Source: Neoarius graeffei (Eukaryota > Chordata > Actinopteri > Siluriformes > Ariidae). Taken from it: a stretch of 64,000 nt of DNA. The stretch lies in the NCBI RefSeq assembly GCF_027579695.1, contig NC_083587.1:60003238-60067237 (forward strand). The letters run 5' to 3'. Made by a program: the position numbers and the translations under genes. Below, in pieces: positions 33,535 through 43,369 of this stretch (positions are counted from its first letter, which is position 1; each line of letters opens with the position of its first letter). The notes beneath the pieces were generated by a model, which worked only from the letters and a program-made list of their open reading frames with translations, made no database searches and had not been told where the DNA came from.

Positions 33535-35901
33535 ATGGTGAGTTGTAACCAGATCCCCTTCTGAAGATGATGATGTTGATGAGTAAATTTGATGGTCAGA
33601 ACCACTGGGATTTTGTCGTTGTAATATTCAGTAAGACAAGTAGCCTATTGTGTGTTCGGGAGCGCTAAAGCCTTGGACACAATGATTTAACTCAGAAGCA
33701 GAAGATACAGTCCAATCAGTAATATATCCAGACCTGTTTATTCAGAGAAATGGAATGATTTCATCAGTAGGCCTCAGTATGGACCTGTTCATTTCTTTTT
33801 GGATTTCGTTGTTGAAGAAATAATTTGTTTCTCTAAAATCCAACTCTGTTTCTTTCTTTAGTTTCAGTCTGAGACACCTCACTTCAACCCCCTGTTCTAC
33901 CCCATCCTACCACCGCAGTCCCACCCTCCGTCCTACTTCATCATGCCAGACCAGTTCTACCCCCCGTCCCACCCCATTCTGAGATCCGCCTCCTACTACC
34001 CTCCACCCGCAATGATGGGGATGAATGAACACCACGTCCCATCTGACCAGGAGATTCTGGGAGGAAACACTGCGTCTCCTGTGACACCACCTGAAGGTGG
34101 ACGTGTAGACGATGGCTGTGTGATCACTGCTCAGGCTCATGCCACTGACATGCTCACACTCGGTAAACAAGATTAAAACATATCTGGGTTTTCTGCTGTT
34201 GATTCTTTTTCACATTCTTTAATGTTGTAATGTTTTCCCTGTCATAACGTTCCATTTTATCTCCTTCTTGTCCTGGATTTTGTCCAGATCAACATGTGGC
34301 ACCAGAACCACCAGCATCAGCTGAGTCAGAGCCTGAACCTCAACCCACCTACAGTCTGCCACCTGAAACTGTGGGCATCGAGGAGCCTTTGTCCTCCAGA
34401 CCCCCAAGTCCAAAGGCACTGAAGTGGGGCGAGATAATGGACAGCGTCGACCCAATCCCATCCAGACCCCCAACTCCAACGTTACTCCCTTGGGGAGAAA
34501 ACCTGGCTGTTGAGGGTTCTGAGCTGTCCTTATCCCCAAATCTTAGTTCACTCAGTTGGGGAGAAATAATGGACAACGTCAACCCAATCCCATCCAGACC
34601 CCCAACTCCCACATTACTCCCTTGGGGAGACCTAATGGAGGAAATGGGGTTCCAAAAGGACGAGGAGCAGATGGACGACATCCTGGAGGTAAAGGAGAAG
34701 GTGGAGGAGAAGGAGAAGGGTGCAGTGATCAGGGAGCTGAAAAAGAAGGTCAAACAGTTTCAGGAGCCAAAGGAACAGGCAGATGCAAACACCAACAAGC
34801 TCCCGAGCTCCGCCAGCGAGAACACCAAGGTACAGCAGTTAAGTCTTTCTGCAGATCAGAGCCCTTGGAAGACATGTCTTTGTGTCCATATATGGGTATG
34901 AGGGTGTTTCTCTGAGTTCGCTTGTCTCCGAGCTCACATTTGTAGCGTTTTGATTGGTTTAATGAACACACTGGATGTTGACTTTGCCCTCTGTTTTGTA
35001 GGGAGTCGAACTGTACATTCGGGGCATCGATTCCAGCGTGGACTCCAGGCGGCTGTTGAACGAATTCCACCCGTTTGGAAAAATCATCAAAGCGAAGGTC
35101 AGCGACTATTCCTGACATTTTCTTCCTTTCCCAATAACCTGTGTTCATTTCCTCTGACGTCAAACCCAGTGTGCACTTGCAGCACAAAGACCCGAGTGTG
35201 TAGTGCAGTGTTTATTTCATATCCTGTATTTTGTATCACTGCTGCCTGAAATTACATTTAACACAGAAGACGTACGTATGGACGATGGGGAGGTGCAACA
35301 CCAGAACCCTGACACTAACACTACATAGCTGTTGGGTTTATATTTTAGTGTACGTGTAATGCTTATTGTTTGCGTCCTGTGTCTCCTCGCTGCCCTACAG
35401 GTGGTGATGGAGAACGGGAGCTCCAGAGGGTTTGGCTACATCACGTACCAGACCATGACAGAAGCCACGACAGCGATCAGGGAGATGAACAGGAAGATGT
35501 TGGGGTGGAAGCCGCTGTTCGTTGCTCTGTCGAGAAGTAAAGACGAGCGCCAGTCTTGCTCCGGCCCGAGAGAGCAGAAGACCAGGAGCGGCCTTCTGTT
35601 CGAGCCCTGGCCGAGTCACAACCCGGACAAACAGAGGGTCCAGTCCCAGAGTGGGTCACAGTCATATTTGTAACGTCTTACAGAATGGGTCTTGTTCATT
35701 ACCTCAGGAGCTAGCGAGTAAGCAAAGAACATGTGGAGCGAATACTTTTGAATGCACTAATATGATCTAGAATAGTGCAATGGGAATATTATATACCAGG
35801 ATAAAAGGTTTGATGATTGTTGTTCTAAAAAAACATCTCTCCTCTGCTTTTCTCTTTCAGGTCATCCCTTAGTCACATCGACACGCCCTGACTGGAAATG
35901 A
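33535..35901 (+). CDS. PABP-RRM4-like gene, copy 2 (intact, 410 residues)
   Basis: Exons: 33535-33537 (ATG alone), 33862-34162, 34288-34829, 35002-35097, 35401-35650, 35861-35901; all borders GT/AG and phases agree. Domains: Pro/Tyr-rich N-terminus (2-100, FIMPDQFYPPSHP), four Trp-Gly motifs such as LKWGEIMD and LLPWGDLM (about 130-220), a charged linker ELKKKVKQFQEPKEQ, and one RRM (283-358) with RNP2 LYIRGI (286-291) and RNP1 RGFGYITY (323-330). The RRM, the ending KPLFVALSRSKDERQ and the linker resemble RRM4 of cytoplasmic poly(A)-binding protein. RRM1-3 and the C-terminal MLLE domain are lacking. Binding to RNA is likely from the family; poly(A) preference is inference. If intron 5 is retained the protein ends at 35673 instead. 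I know no named orthologue. Confidence 0.8.
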
Positions 35902-35915
35902 GAAACTTTTGTAAA

Positions 35916-35921
35916 AATAAA
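35916..35921 (+). terminator. Poly(A) signal of copy 2
   Basis: An aataaa lies 15 bp after the stop, giving a very short 3' UTR. Copy 3 keeps it at 49598-49603. Confidence 0.7.
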
Positions 35922-36775
35922 CTCCTCAATTGAAAAATGCTGCACAAATGGTCTGTGTCTTTCTCATAGTGAATAAATGTTGGTGTAAACGACTCACACA
36001 GAAACAGCAGTAAAGGTGCCGCGCTGTAAATCCACTCAAATAATCAGCTCGAAAATTCCACCTCAATCAAATGGAATCTTAATTCGACATTCAACACTGA
36101 ACACCATCAAAAGCTCAATGATTAACATCGATTAGTGATGAACGAGTGATGTTTATAGAAAGACAGGTCATGTTTGTGACAGTAAACTGCTCAGAGAACA
36201 CAGCAGACTCAGGGGGAAGAACACACAGGAGATTTTAAAGCGTCTGTGTGCTGCATCAACTGCCTCGCATCTGACTCGTAAATCCGCCATGTCAGAACCA
36301 GAGCCTCCAGACTGGTGAAGACCACGCCCACATGATATGACGACTGGTCCAGACGCAGGCTCGAACTCCAGTCGCGGCTCCTAAAGAAAGGAGCGCGACC
36401 CACTGCTCCAGGAACTGAGACTGGGGGAGTGAACCCAAGTGCAGAACCAACTAAACACTGATGTGCACAAGGTGCTGACCAGGGGATCGGGCCAAGAGAC
36501 GCCTTGGAAAGCAAACTGAGGGATGAGCACCTTCAAAGAGGAGGAAAAAAGAAACCAGAGGGTCACCCCACACTAGACTGGAACCTGGGGCCGGAGGACT
36601 GAGAGAGCAACATGCAGCCCAGTGAGCTCCCAAGGCAGTAAAAATAAAGCGCTGGGAGGGGCCCTCACTAAACCTGGCAGGGAGTCTGGGGGTCCGACCG
36701 CAGGACATTTAGGAATTTTTCATTGCATTTCCTAAAATTCGACACAATCAGAGGCGGGTAGAGTAAGCAAAAACT

Positions 36776-37229
36776 GTCAGTAAGTAAGTAATGTTTTATT
36801 TGTCCCACAAAGGGCAATTTGTTTTGCAGAAGTAGCATACATGATAAACACAAACAGACACACATTTCCACACAAAGTTTAAAATAATAATAAATAAAAA
36901 ATGAAAAAAAGAAAAAAGGGAGGGGGAGGGGTAGAGGTTATCTCTGTTTGTTAAAATTCATTAACTGGACAGCAGAAGGTATAAAAGAATGTTTATATCT
37001 GTTGGTTCGGGCGAGTGGGTGTTTGAAACGGGAGCCAGAGGGCAAGACCTGAAATTGGCTGTGCAGAGGGTGAGTATGATCTGACAGGATTGATTCGGCC
37101 TTCTTAATGACCTGTTCCTCATCCAGTGCAGACATACTTTTCTGTTGTACACCAGTGACATTACTACACACCTTGATAACCTTAGAGATGGCATTTTTCT
37201 GTTTCACATTTAGCATACACATTTTTCTG
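36776..37229 (-). mobile_element. LINE 3' fragment (L2/Rex-like) in unit 2
   Basis: On the minus strand it reads AESILSDHTHPLHSQFQVLP and SRFKHPLARTNRYKHSFIPS, the C-terminal tail common in fish L2/Rex-type LINEs. Unit 3 lacks the insertion, which fixes both borders. An aagtaagtaatgttttattt tail lies at its left. Confidence 0.75.
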
Positions 37230-37252
37230 TACTCGGGTCAAAGAAGTGTGAC

Positions 37253-37253
<1 letters not shown>

Positions 37254-37289
<36 letters not shown>
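37254..37289. repeat. AAT microsatellite
   Basis: About 12 aat repeats. A shorter version stands at the matching place in unit 3, near 50543. Confidence 0.9.
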
Positions 37290-38200
37290 GTGTTGCCAGG
37301 CAAAATAAACCTCGCCCGGTAGCACTTATGATGAGTTTGAAGGAAGATATCATCTCATCTCATTATCTCTTGCCGCTTTATCATGAAAAAACAATTTGAC
37401 CTTTTTGGTGACCTTGACCTTGATTTTGACCTTGTGTGTGAACATACTTGGCCAGTAAACATGGTTCTGGTTCTGTCGCCCCTGCGGCAGTGTGTGTATG
37501 TCAGCCTCGGTTCAGAGGTTTCAGGTTCGAAAACTGTAAGAGGTTCGAGTAGAATAATCTAAAGTACAGACAGTGGAAGCTCAGTGGAACGCACTTTCCC
37601 TCTGTAATAAGCATAAACATGTCTGAAAGCGATTTCTTTAGTCGAGTCCATTTATTTATCATTTATAATTTATATTTATAGTCATAAATCAACAGAGCGG
37701 GGAAGTTTTTATCAGTGGGGTTTAAAAATGGGCGTGGCCAAACCCCCTTCCTTTGCGTATGTAAACGAACCAAGAAATCATCCAATGACAGCAAGTGTAT
37801 GCAAATGAGAGAGGTCATGATCCAATCAGTGTGTCTGTGGGCGGAGTCTTTCCCAGGCAGTGCTCCTGCAGTCTGAGCTCAGAGCTTTTTAAATTTTTAA
37901 AAATTTATTATTAACCTTTTTGGTCACCGTGACCTTGACTTTGGCCAGATGACCCCTAAATTGTTGGAGGTTCTATTTGAGACTAATGGCCATCTATCCT
38001 GAAAGGTTCATGAAGATTGGTCCAGCTGTTTTCCCATAACATCGTTAACAAACAAACAAACAAACAAACAAACAAACCCAACCGAAAACAAAACATCCAG
38101 CAAAAATAAACCGAAATAAAAAAACCCTAAAAACAAAAATACCAGGCGAGGTGGTAATAATAATAATAATTATAATAATAATAATAATAATGAGTGGAAT
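37290..38200. repeat. Dispersed repeat shared with 54850-55640
   Basis: Common words: caggcaaaataaacctcgcc, cggtagcacttatgatga, cgcactttccctctgtaata, tggaggttctatttgagac and agattggtccagctgttttc. A stray piece of the family 1 SINE tail (tcattatctcttgccgcttt, about 37362-37384) is embedded. An ATA-rich microsatellite closes the block next to the Tc1 element. Confidence 0.7.
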
Positions 38201-38201
38201 A

Positions 38202-39808
38202 CAGCGCCCTCCACAATTATTGGCACCCCTCATTAAGATGTCTTCTTAGGCTTCTAATAAATTCATTTTTAAAAAAAATAATATAGGACAACAATGCAAA
38301 AAAAAAAAGAGAAAAATCCAACCTTTAATTCAAGTGCATTTATTCAGTGGGAAAAAAAATCCCACATTAAGAAATAATTCTTTTCCATGAAATCATGTGT
38401 GCCACAATTATTGGCACCCCTGATGTTAATACTTTGTACAACTCCCTTTTGCCAACAAGACAGCACTTAATCTTCTCCTATAACATTTCACAAGATGGGA
38501 GAATACAGAGAGAGGGATATTCGACCATTCCTCTTTGCACAATCTCTCTAAATCATCCAGAGTCCTGAGTCCTCTCCTATGCACTCTCCTCTTCAGCTCA
38601 CCCCACAGGTTTTCAACTGGGTTGAGGTCTGGGGCCTGAGATGGCCATGGGAGGAGCTTGATTTTGTGTCTGGTGAACCATTTTTGTGTAGATTTGGCCA
38701 CATGTTTAGGGTCATTATCTTGCTGAAAGACCCAGTGATGACCCATCTTCAGCTTTCGGGCAGAGGCCACCAGATTTTGATTTAAAATGTCCTGGTATTT
38801 CAAAGAGTTCATGATGCCATGCACCCTGACAAGGTTCCCGGGGCCTTTGGAAGAGAAACAGGCCCACAGCATCACCGATCCTCCCCCGTACTTCACAGTG
38901 GGCATGAGGTGCTTTTCCGCATACTCATCTTAAGTGATGTATTAGAGTGTTTGTTGCCAAAAAGCTCTATCTTGGTCTCATCTGACCAAAGCACACGGTC
39001 CCAGCTGAAGTCCCAGTACCGCTTAGCGAACTCCATACATCTACATTTATGCTTGTAGGTGAGAAAAGGCTTTTTCCGTGCATGCCTCCCAAACAGCTTG
39101 TTGGCATGTAGATGGTGCCTGATGCTTGTTATGGAGACTTTGTGACCCCAAGATGCTCCTCTTTGATGCAATTCTCTAACAGTGAGCTTTGGAGAACTTT
39201 TTACTTCTCTTACCATCCTCCTCACTGTGCGTGGTGGCAAGATAAACTTGCATCCTCGTCCAGGCTTGTTTGCCACTGTTCCAGTTGTTTTAAACTTCTT
39301 GATGATTCCTCTGACTGTAGATATGGGCCGGCGTAGGCGAGTGGCTATTTTCTTGTAGCCATTGCCTGACTTATGAAGGTCGACACAAATCTGCCTGACT
39401 TGAATGGTGTGTTCTCTTGTCTTTCCCATGTTGAAGAGTGGATAAGAGAAATAGGCCTCTGTGTCACATCATATTTATACCCCAGGGAAACAAGATGTGA
39501 TGAATTACTAGTTAAAGGTTCCTAGATACTCTGATCAACTTTATAAACTACAGTAGAAATGACAGAAATGCTTCAATTACATTTATTTTCTAGGAATTGT
39601 TATGGGTGCCAATAATTGTGGAACAGGTGATTTTAAGAAAATTTCATAGTAAGGGATTTTTTTTATGTTTTTTAAATTCACTTGATTTATTGGTTACATT
39701 TTTCTACAATTTTCAGTGTGAGATTATGCTTCTGCAATAAAAATGTAATTTATTTTAAGGCTTTTAACACATCTTAACCAGGGGTGCCAATAATTGTGGA
39801 GGGCACTG
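38202..39808 (-). mobile_element. Tc1/mariner transposon, full length (1607 bp)
   Basis: Ends cagcgccctccacaattatt (continuing with ggcacccct) and the inverse, between TA dinucleotides at 38200-38201 and 39809-39810. The length and the single minus-strand transposase are standard for Tc1. The transposase is split by a frameshift. Confidence 0.95.
38426..39429 (-). pseudogene. Tc1 transposase with one frameshift
   Basis: The N-terminal part (39429-38893) starts MGKTREHTIQVRQICVDLHK. It has the paired helix-turn-helix DNA-binding region and the first catalytic Asp in LWSDETKIELFG. The C-terminal part (from about 38930 to 38426) has the second Asp in VFQQDNDPKH and the Glu in PDLNPVENLWGELK, so the DDE triad is complete across two frames. 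The frame changes near 38935, between the GNKHSNT segment and the AEKHLMPTVKYGGG segment. Total length, about 340 codons, is normal. Confidence 0.93.
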
Positions 39809-39810
39809 TA

Positions 39811-40340
39811 TTTGTAAAAAAAAGAATCGTATTAAATGATGACTCAAGTTGTGAGTCAGTTCATATGATGATTTATTCCATCAATAATGTTTTACATTCA
39901 AATATATCAGAATATCAGTTCTGACCAAAATAAAAATTTAAAGTGCTTATCGAATAAACACATCATAAAATCTGCTCAGAAAGTCAGTACTCAATCATAT
40001 TCCTCATGAAAAAAAATAAACTAGAAATCTGAAATTGTCTCTGAATTTCAAGTCTTCATCTATTTCACAATTAAACTGACAACATTTAAGCACATACGCA
40101 GAACCATGGCCTCACTTTTTGTTTATAAATGCCTTGAGACCTCAAGAATGGCACAGGAACAGTTTTAAGCGTTAATAATAAATCTAATATCGTAATTTTT
40201 ACAATTAAAGTGATTCATATAGGTAGCGGTCTGAGTGAAGGACCTTGACATCTGTGAGGTCACAGCAGGAAGTCTATCGGTCTCATCACCATTTGCGCTA
40301 TACTAAAACACAGAGCTGACTGCAACTCCGATCCTCCATT
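39811..40340. other. Intergenic stretch: part of the unit 3' flank
   Basis: No gene seen. 39955-40010 (cataaaatctgctcag and cagtactcaatcatattcc) resembles 50568-50612, just beyond unit 3. So the duplicated segment probably reached further than 37270 before insertions separated the pieces. Confidence 0.5.
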
Positions 40341-40358
40341 TTGAGCGAATTTATCGCC

Positions 40359-40643
40359 GTGCCATGTAGATGTCTTTTTGGCGGGTGCAGCAACAAGACA
40401 AAAGGTGGATTTACGTTGCATTCATGGCCCAAGAATGTTCAAACTGCAAAGCTTTGGACACGTTTTGTGAGAAGTTCACGGGCACATTGGGTGCCTACGA
40501 AGTGGTCTCTCCTCTGCTCTGCATGTTTCACTGAAGACTCGTACGAGACCTCTGATCTGTTGAGGAGCGTTGGCTATAAGCCTGTATTGAAAGAGGGTGC
40601 AGTACCAACAATTAAAGGAAAAGAAAACTACATGAAAAGGGAA
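40359..40643 (+). pseudogene. THAP zinc-finger exon
   Basis: The frame reads PCRCLFGGCSNKTKGGFTLH, FVRSSRAHWVPTKWSLLCSA and ends with the AVPTI box in LKEGAVPTIKGKENY, a full-length THAP domain of about 85 residues. The expected start before PCR is GTG, not ATG, and the zinc-binding C-x2-H reads CSACF, so the His is replaced. A donor, ggaaa|gtaagt, follows. It may be a decayed transposon gene or a decayed host THAP gene. Confidence 0.6.
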
Positions 40644-40707
40644 AGTAAGTTCATTTGCACCAGTTCTCCCGGAGTGTGAGCCGAGCAGTAATGGCGGAGT
40701 ACTCAGT

Positions 40708-40896
40708 ATGGAGAAAATGGAGAATGAGTGGAGCAGTTGTCTGATTTCTCCGCTGGATATGCTCGCCTCAGCAGCAATATCTCACCCTTACATGAAAGAA
40801 GCGAATGAACGGAGAACTGAACGAATAACTGAAAGTCAGACTGTTTCAAAACAATCGGCCACAAGATCGACCTTCAAGAAGCGAGAACACAGACGG
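40708..40896 (+). pseudogene. Probable next exon of the THAP gene
   Basis: An open frame starting MEKMENEWSSCLISPLDMLA and ending FKKREHRR at a good donor, gacgg|gtaaga. Acceptor-like gccgagcag precedes it at about 40680. No known domain is visible; the sequence is polar and basic at the end. The link to the THAP exon is by position only. Confidence 0.35.
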
Positions 40897-41181
40897 GTAA
40901 GATGCGACTCTCATTTGGATACAAAACAACAAAAACAACAACACTCGTTGTTTACCTGCATTTAGATTAATACATGTAACTTGTATTGTGTGTTTAAGTT
41001 ACTGGTATAAGATTATTTAATTTGCTTCAGAATGTGATTGTCTCAGTTCATCTGATTATTTAATTAGCCTTTTACGTTTTATCAGTGAAAATGCATGCAT
41101 GTACATGTCTGTTGCATAAGTTATAACACCCATCCTGTTTTAATGAGAGTCAACCCACAATCAATGAAGTCAAATCAGTCT

Positions 41182-41720
41182 TAGGCCCACTTTACACGGG
41201 GACGGTCTAAAACAAAAACGCAAAAGTCCATTTTCGTTCTCACTTTTTTTCCGCGTCTACACGACCGTTTTCAAGGAGGAAATCTGCGTCTATACGGTGA
41301 CGCATAAACGTGTGGAATTCAACTGGATGTGCATGCCAGGCGGCTAGGTGGTGTTGTGAAAGACCTCCGCTATGTCTGCACGCATGCGCAATGTCTTCCG
41401 TCTTGTCTGATCTGCACATCTGCGCCGCGAAAACTTTGACTAATCTGGCTATGGTAAGTAAGAAAGTAAGTAAAAAAGTAAGAGCATACTATACCCGCCT
41501 CTGTTCATTAACGGTATATGTGCAGATTCGGTATAGATGTTCGAAGGACTCCTGGACGTTTATTAAAGCTGCCAGAGCAGCTTGAAGGTCCGTTGGATCG
41601 ATGTAATCAGACATGTTCTTACTTTTTTACTTACTTTCTTACTTCCCGGGCTGGCATGTACAGTATATAACATATGTATGACGTAAACGCGTACCCGACG
41701 TGAGCAGATCCGAGCAGAGT
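41182..41720. mobile_element. Probable DNA element with internal hairpin
   Basis: The left part (actttacacggggacggtct, then ttttcgttctcac and gtctacacgaccgtttt) is a common fish transposon end. The right border, near gacgtaaacgcgtacccgac, is uncertain. It contains the inverted repeat at 41454-41646. Confidence 0.4.
41454..41646. repeat. 35-bp inverted repeat of gtaagt words
   Basis: The left arm gtaagtaagaaagtaagtaa (continuing with aaaagtaagagcat) at 41454-41488 is the inverse of 41612-41646, with about two mismatches. The loop is about 120 bp. The left arm consists of repeated gtaagt donor-like words. Confidence 0.8.
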
Positions 41721-42088
41721 TTGGCGTATTGGGTAGTTTAGTTCGGTAACGGGATTTCTTACTTTAACCATGAATTTTTATTTATATGACTTTGGTCTAT
41801 AGCTGTCAAAGGCCTCGGCCTTAAAACCGGTTCCCGCTGTGACGTCACGCACTCAGGGCTGGCTGGCTCAGCGGGGCGGCTCCAATGCCAACTTTGCAGT
41901 CGATTTTAACTCTCAAAAAAATATATATATATTTAATTCCAATTGATGCAGCATACAAGAGTCAAGGATGGAGATACTATCCACTCAGAAATGTATTTAA
42001 AAATAAAGGTTCTGCGTATCTCCTTTAAAATTAACAGCCTCACGCCAAGTGACATTCGCCTAGTAAATCTCTCCACAGACAGTTACCA

Positions 42089-42124
<36 letters not shown>

Positions 42125-42299
42125 TGATGGATGAACATTTATAATTTTCATTTTTACATGATTGTATTCTTATTTTCCATTTTCACGATTGTAAATTTAA
42201 TTTTGGCATAATATTGTTTCTGTGTAACATTCAAAACATTGCAATCGCAAAAAATTGTAAACGTACAATGTCAGTTTCATTCTCTCCCGCTTTGCCTGT
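41721..42299. other. Repeat-like stretch, no gene
   Basis: Contains a CA microsatellite at about 42091-42120 and a block resembling common fish repeats (gtcaaaggcctcggcctt). No coding pattern could be supported. Confidence 0.4.
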
Positions 42300-43356
42300 G
42301 TAGAGTCTGGGCCAGGGCCGAGTTTACAATTTAGAAGGCAGCAGTTCGTCACGAGGCCAAGAGTTCAGCCAAAGTTTAATTGAGTGTAATCAGAACTCCT
42401 TGAGAATGCAGTGTCGCGATTGGCCTATCCTTGATTACCCACAAATGCGCGTGAATTGAATGACGAAAAGATTCCAGGAGGAACGTTTTCGTGTTCACTT
42501 GTTCTTTTCGGATACTTTTGGATGCATTGGAACACGTTACCTCGTTGGATTGCTACAGAAAGCATTGGAGCACTTTGTTAAGGCGATGGAATCTCTTGGA
42601 GCCGCTGTTTGTGCAAGACTGGATTTCTACATTTGGACTTACCTCGCGGACTGTGATCGGGATGTTTGCCGAATCGTGTGGATCGCCTTGGACACTGCTA
42701 CACCGCGGTCTGACATTTGGGACCATGCCAAAGACACTCTCCCACGCGTGGTGCACCTGATCGTGATGCCTAAAGGACAATAAGATGTTTTATCATGGGA
42801 TTGTGAATTTTTTTATTTTGGTATGAATGTGAAGTCTTTGTTTGGGGACCGAGGCCTCGGTGAAATGATGTGTTGTGAATTGTAAATGGGTCGCATTTCA
42901 AGTCAAGATAAAAGGCTGAAAATTTAACCATAACTCTCTGTGTCCTGCATTTGCTGCTGCTTTAACTCATAACAAAATTGGGGCCCGTCCGGGATATTTA
43001 CCACCATTACTGAGTCATTGGGTTTTGTTTCAGAAATTCTGAAGTCAAAATATTGAATCTCAGAGATTATTTTCATTTCATTAGGCAGCAGCAGTGCAAG
43101 ATTTCTTGGGATGACCAACTGTGTTAAGGGTCTGCAGGATTTGAAGAAAGCTGGAAGTTTGAAATTGGAAGTCACCAAGTCGCTAAACCTCGCTGATGTG
43201 AATGCAAGCTACACAAAAGCTAAAATTGCAAGGTTGATAGCTCAACACTATTATGATGAGAGTGTGTTCACAAGTGAAGATTTAGCTCTGTTTGGAGACT
43301 CTGATGAGCCTAAACCTAGCCAAGACGTCGAGTTAAAAATTCGTCTGATGCGGTGA
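42300..43356 (+). mobile_element. LTR retroelement fossil, 5' end only
   Basis: An LTR ends near 42974. A primer-binding site of the tRNA-Pro type follows at 42978-42995 (ttggggcccgtccgggat), then a leader and a short gag-like open stretch from 43111. No protease, reverse transcriptase, integrase or envelope is visible. The element is broken and incomplete. LTR start is uncertain, so no age can be given. Confidence 0.55.
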
Positions 43357-43369
43357 GAAAGGGAAAGCA

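Larger units (their letters stand above)
32420..37270 (+). repeat. Tandem unit 2 of the PABP-RRM4-like locus
   Basis: Collinear with unit 3 (46078-50545) at high identity through promoter, all exons, introns and about 1 kb of 3' flank. A LINE piece (36776-37229) interrupts its 3' end; unit 3 reads aaaaactgtactcgggtc without it. Confidence 0.9.
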
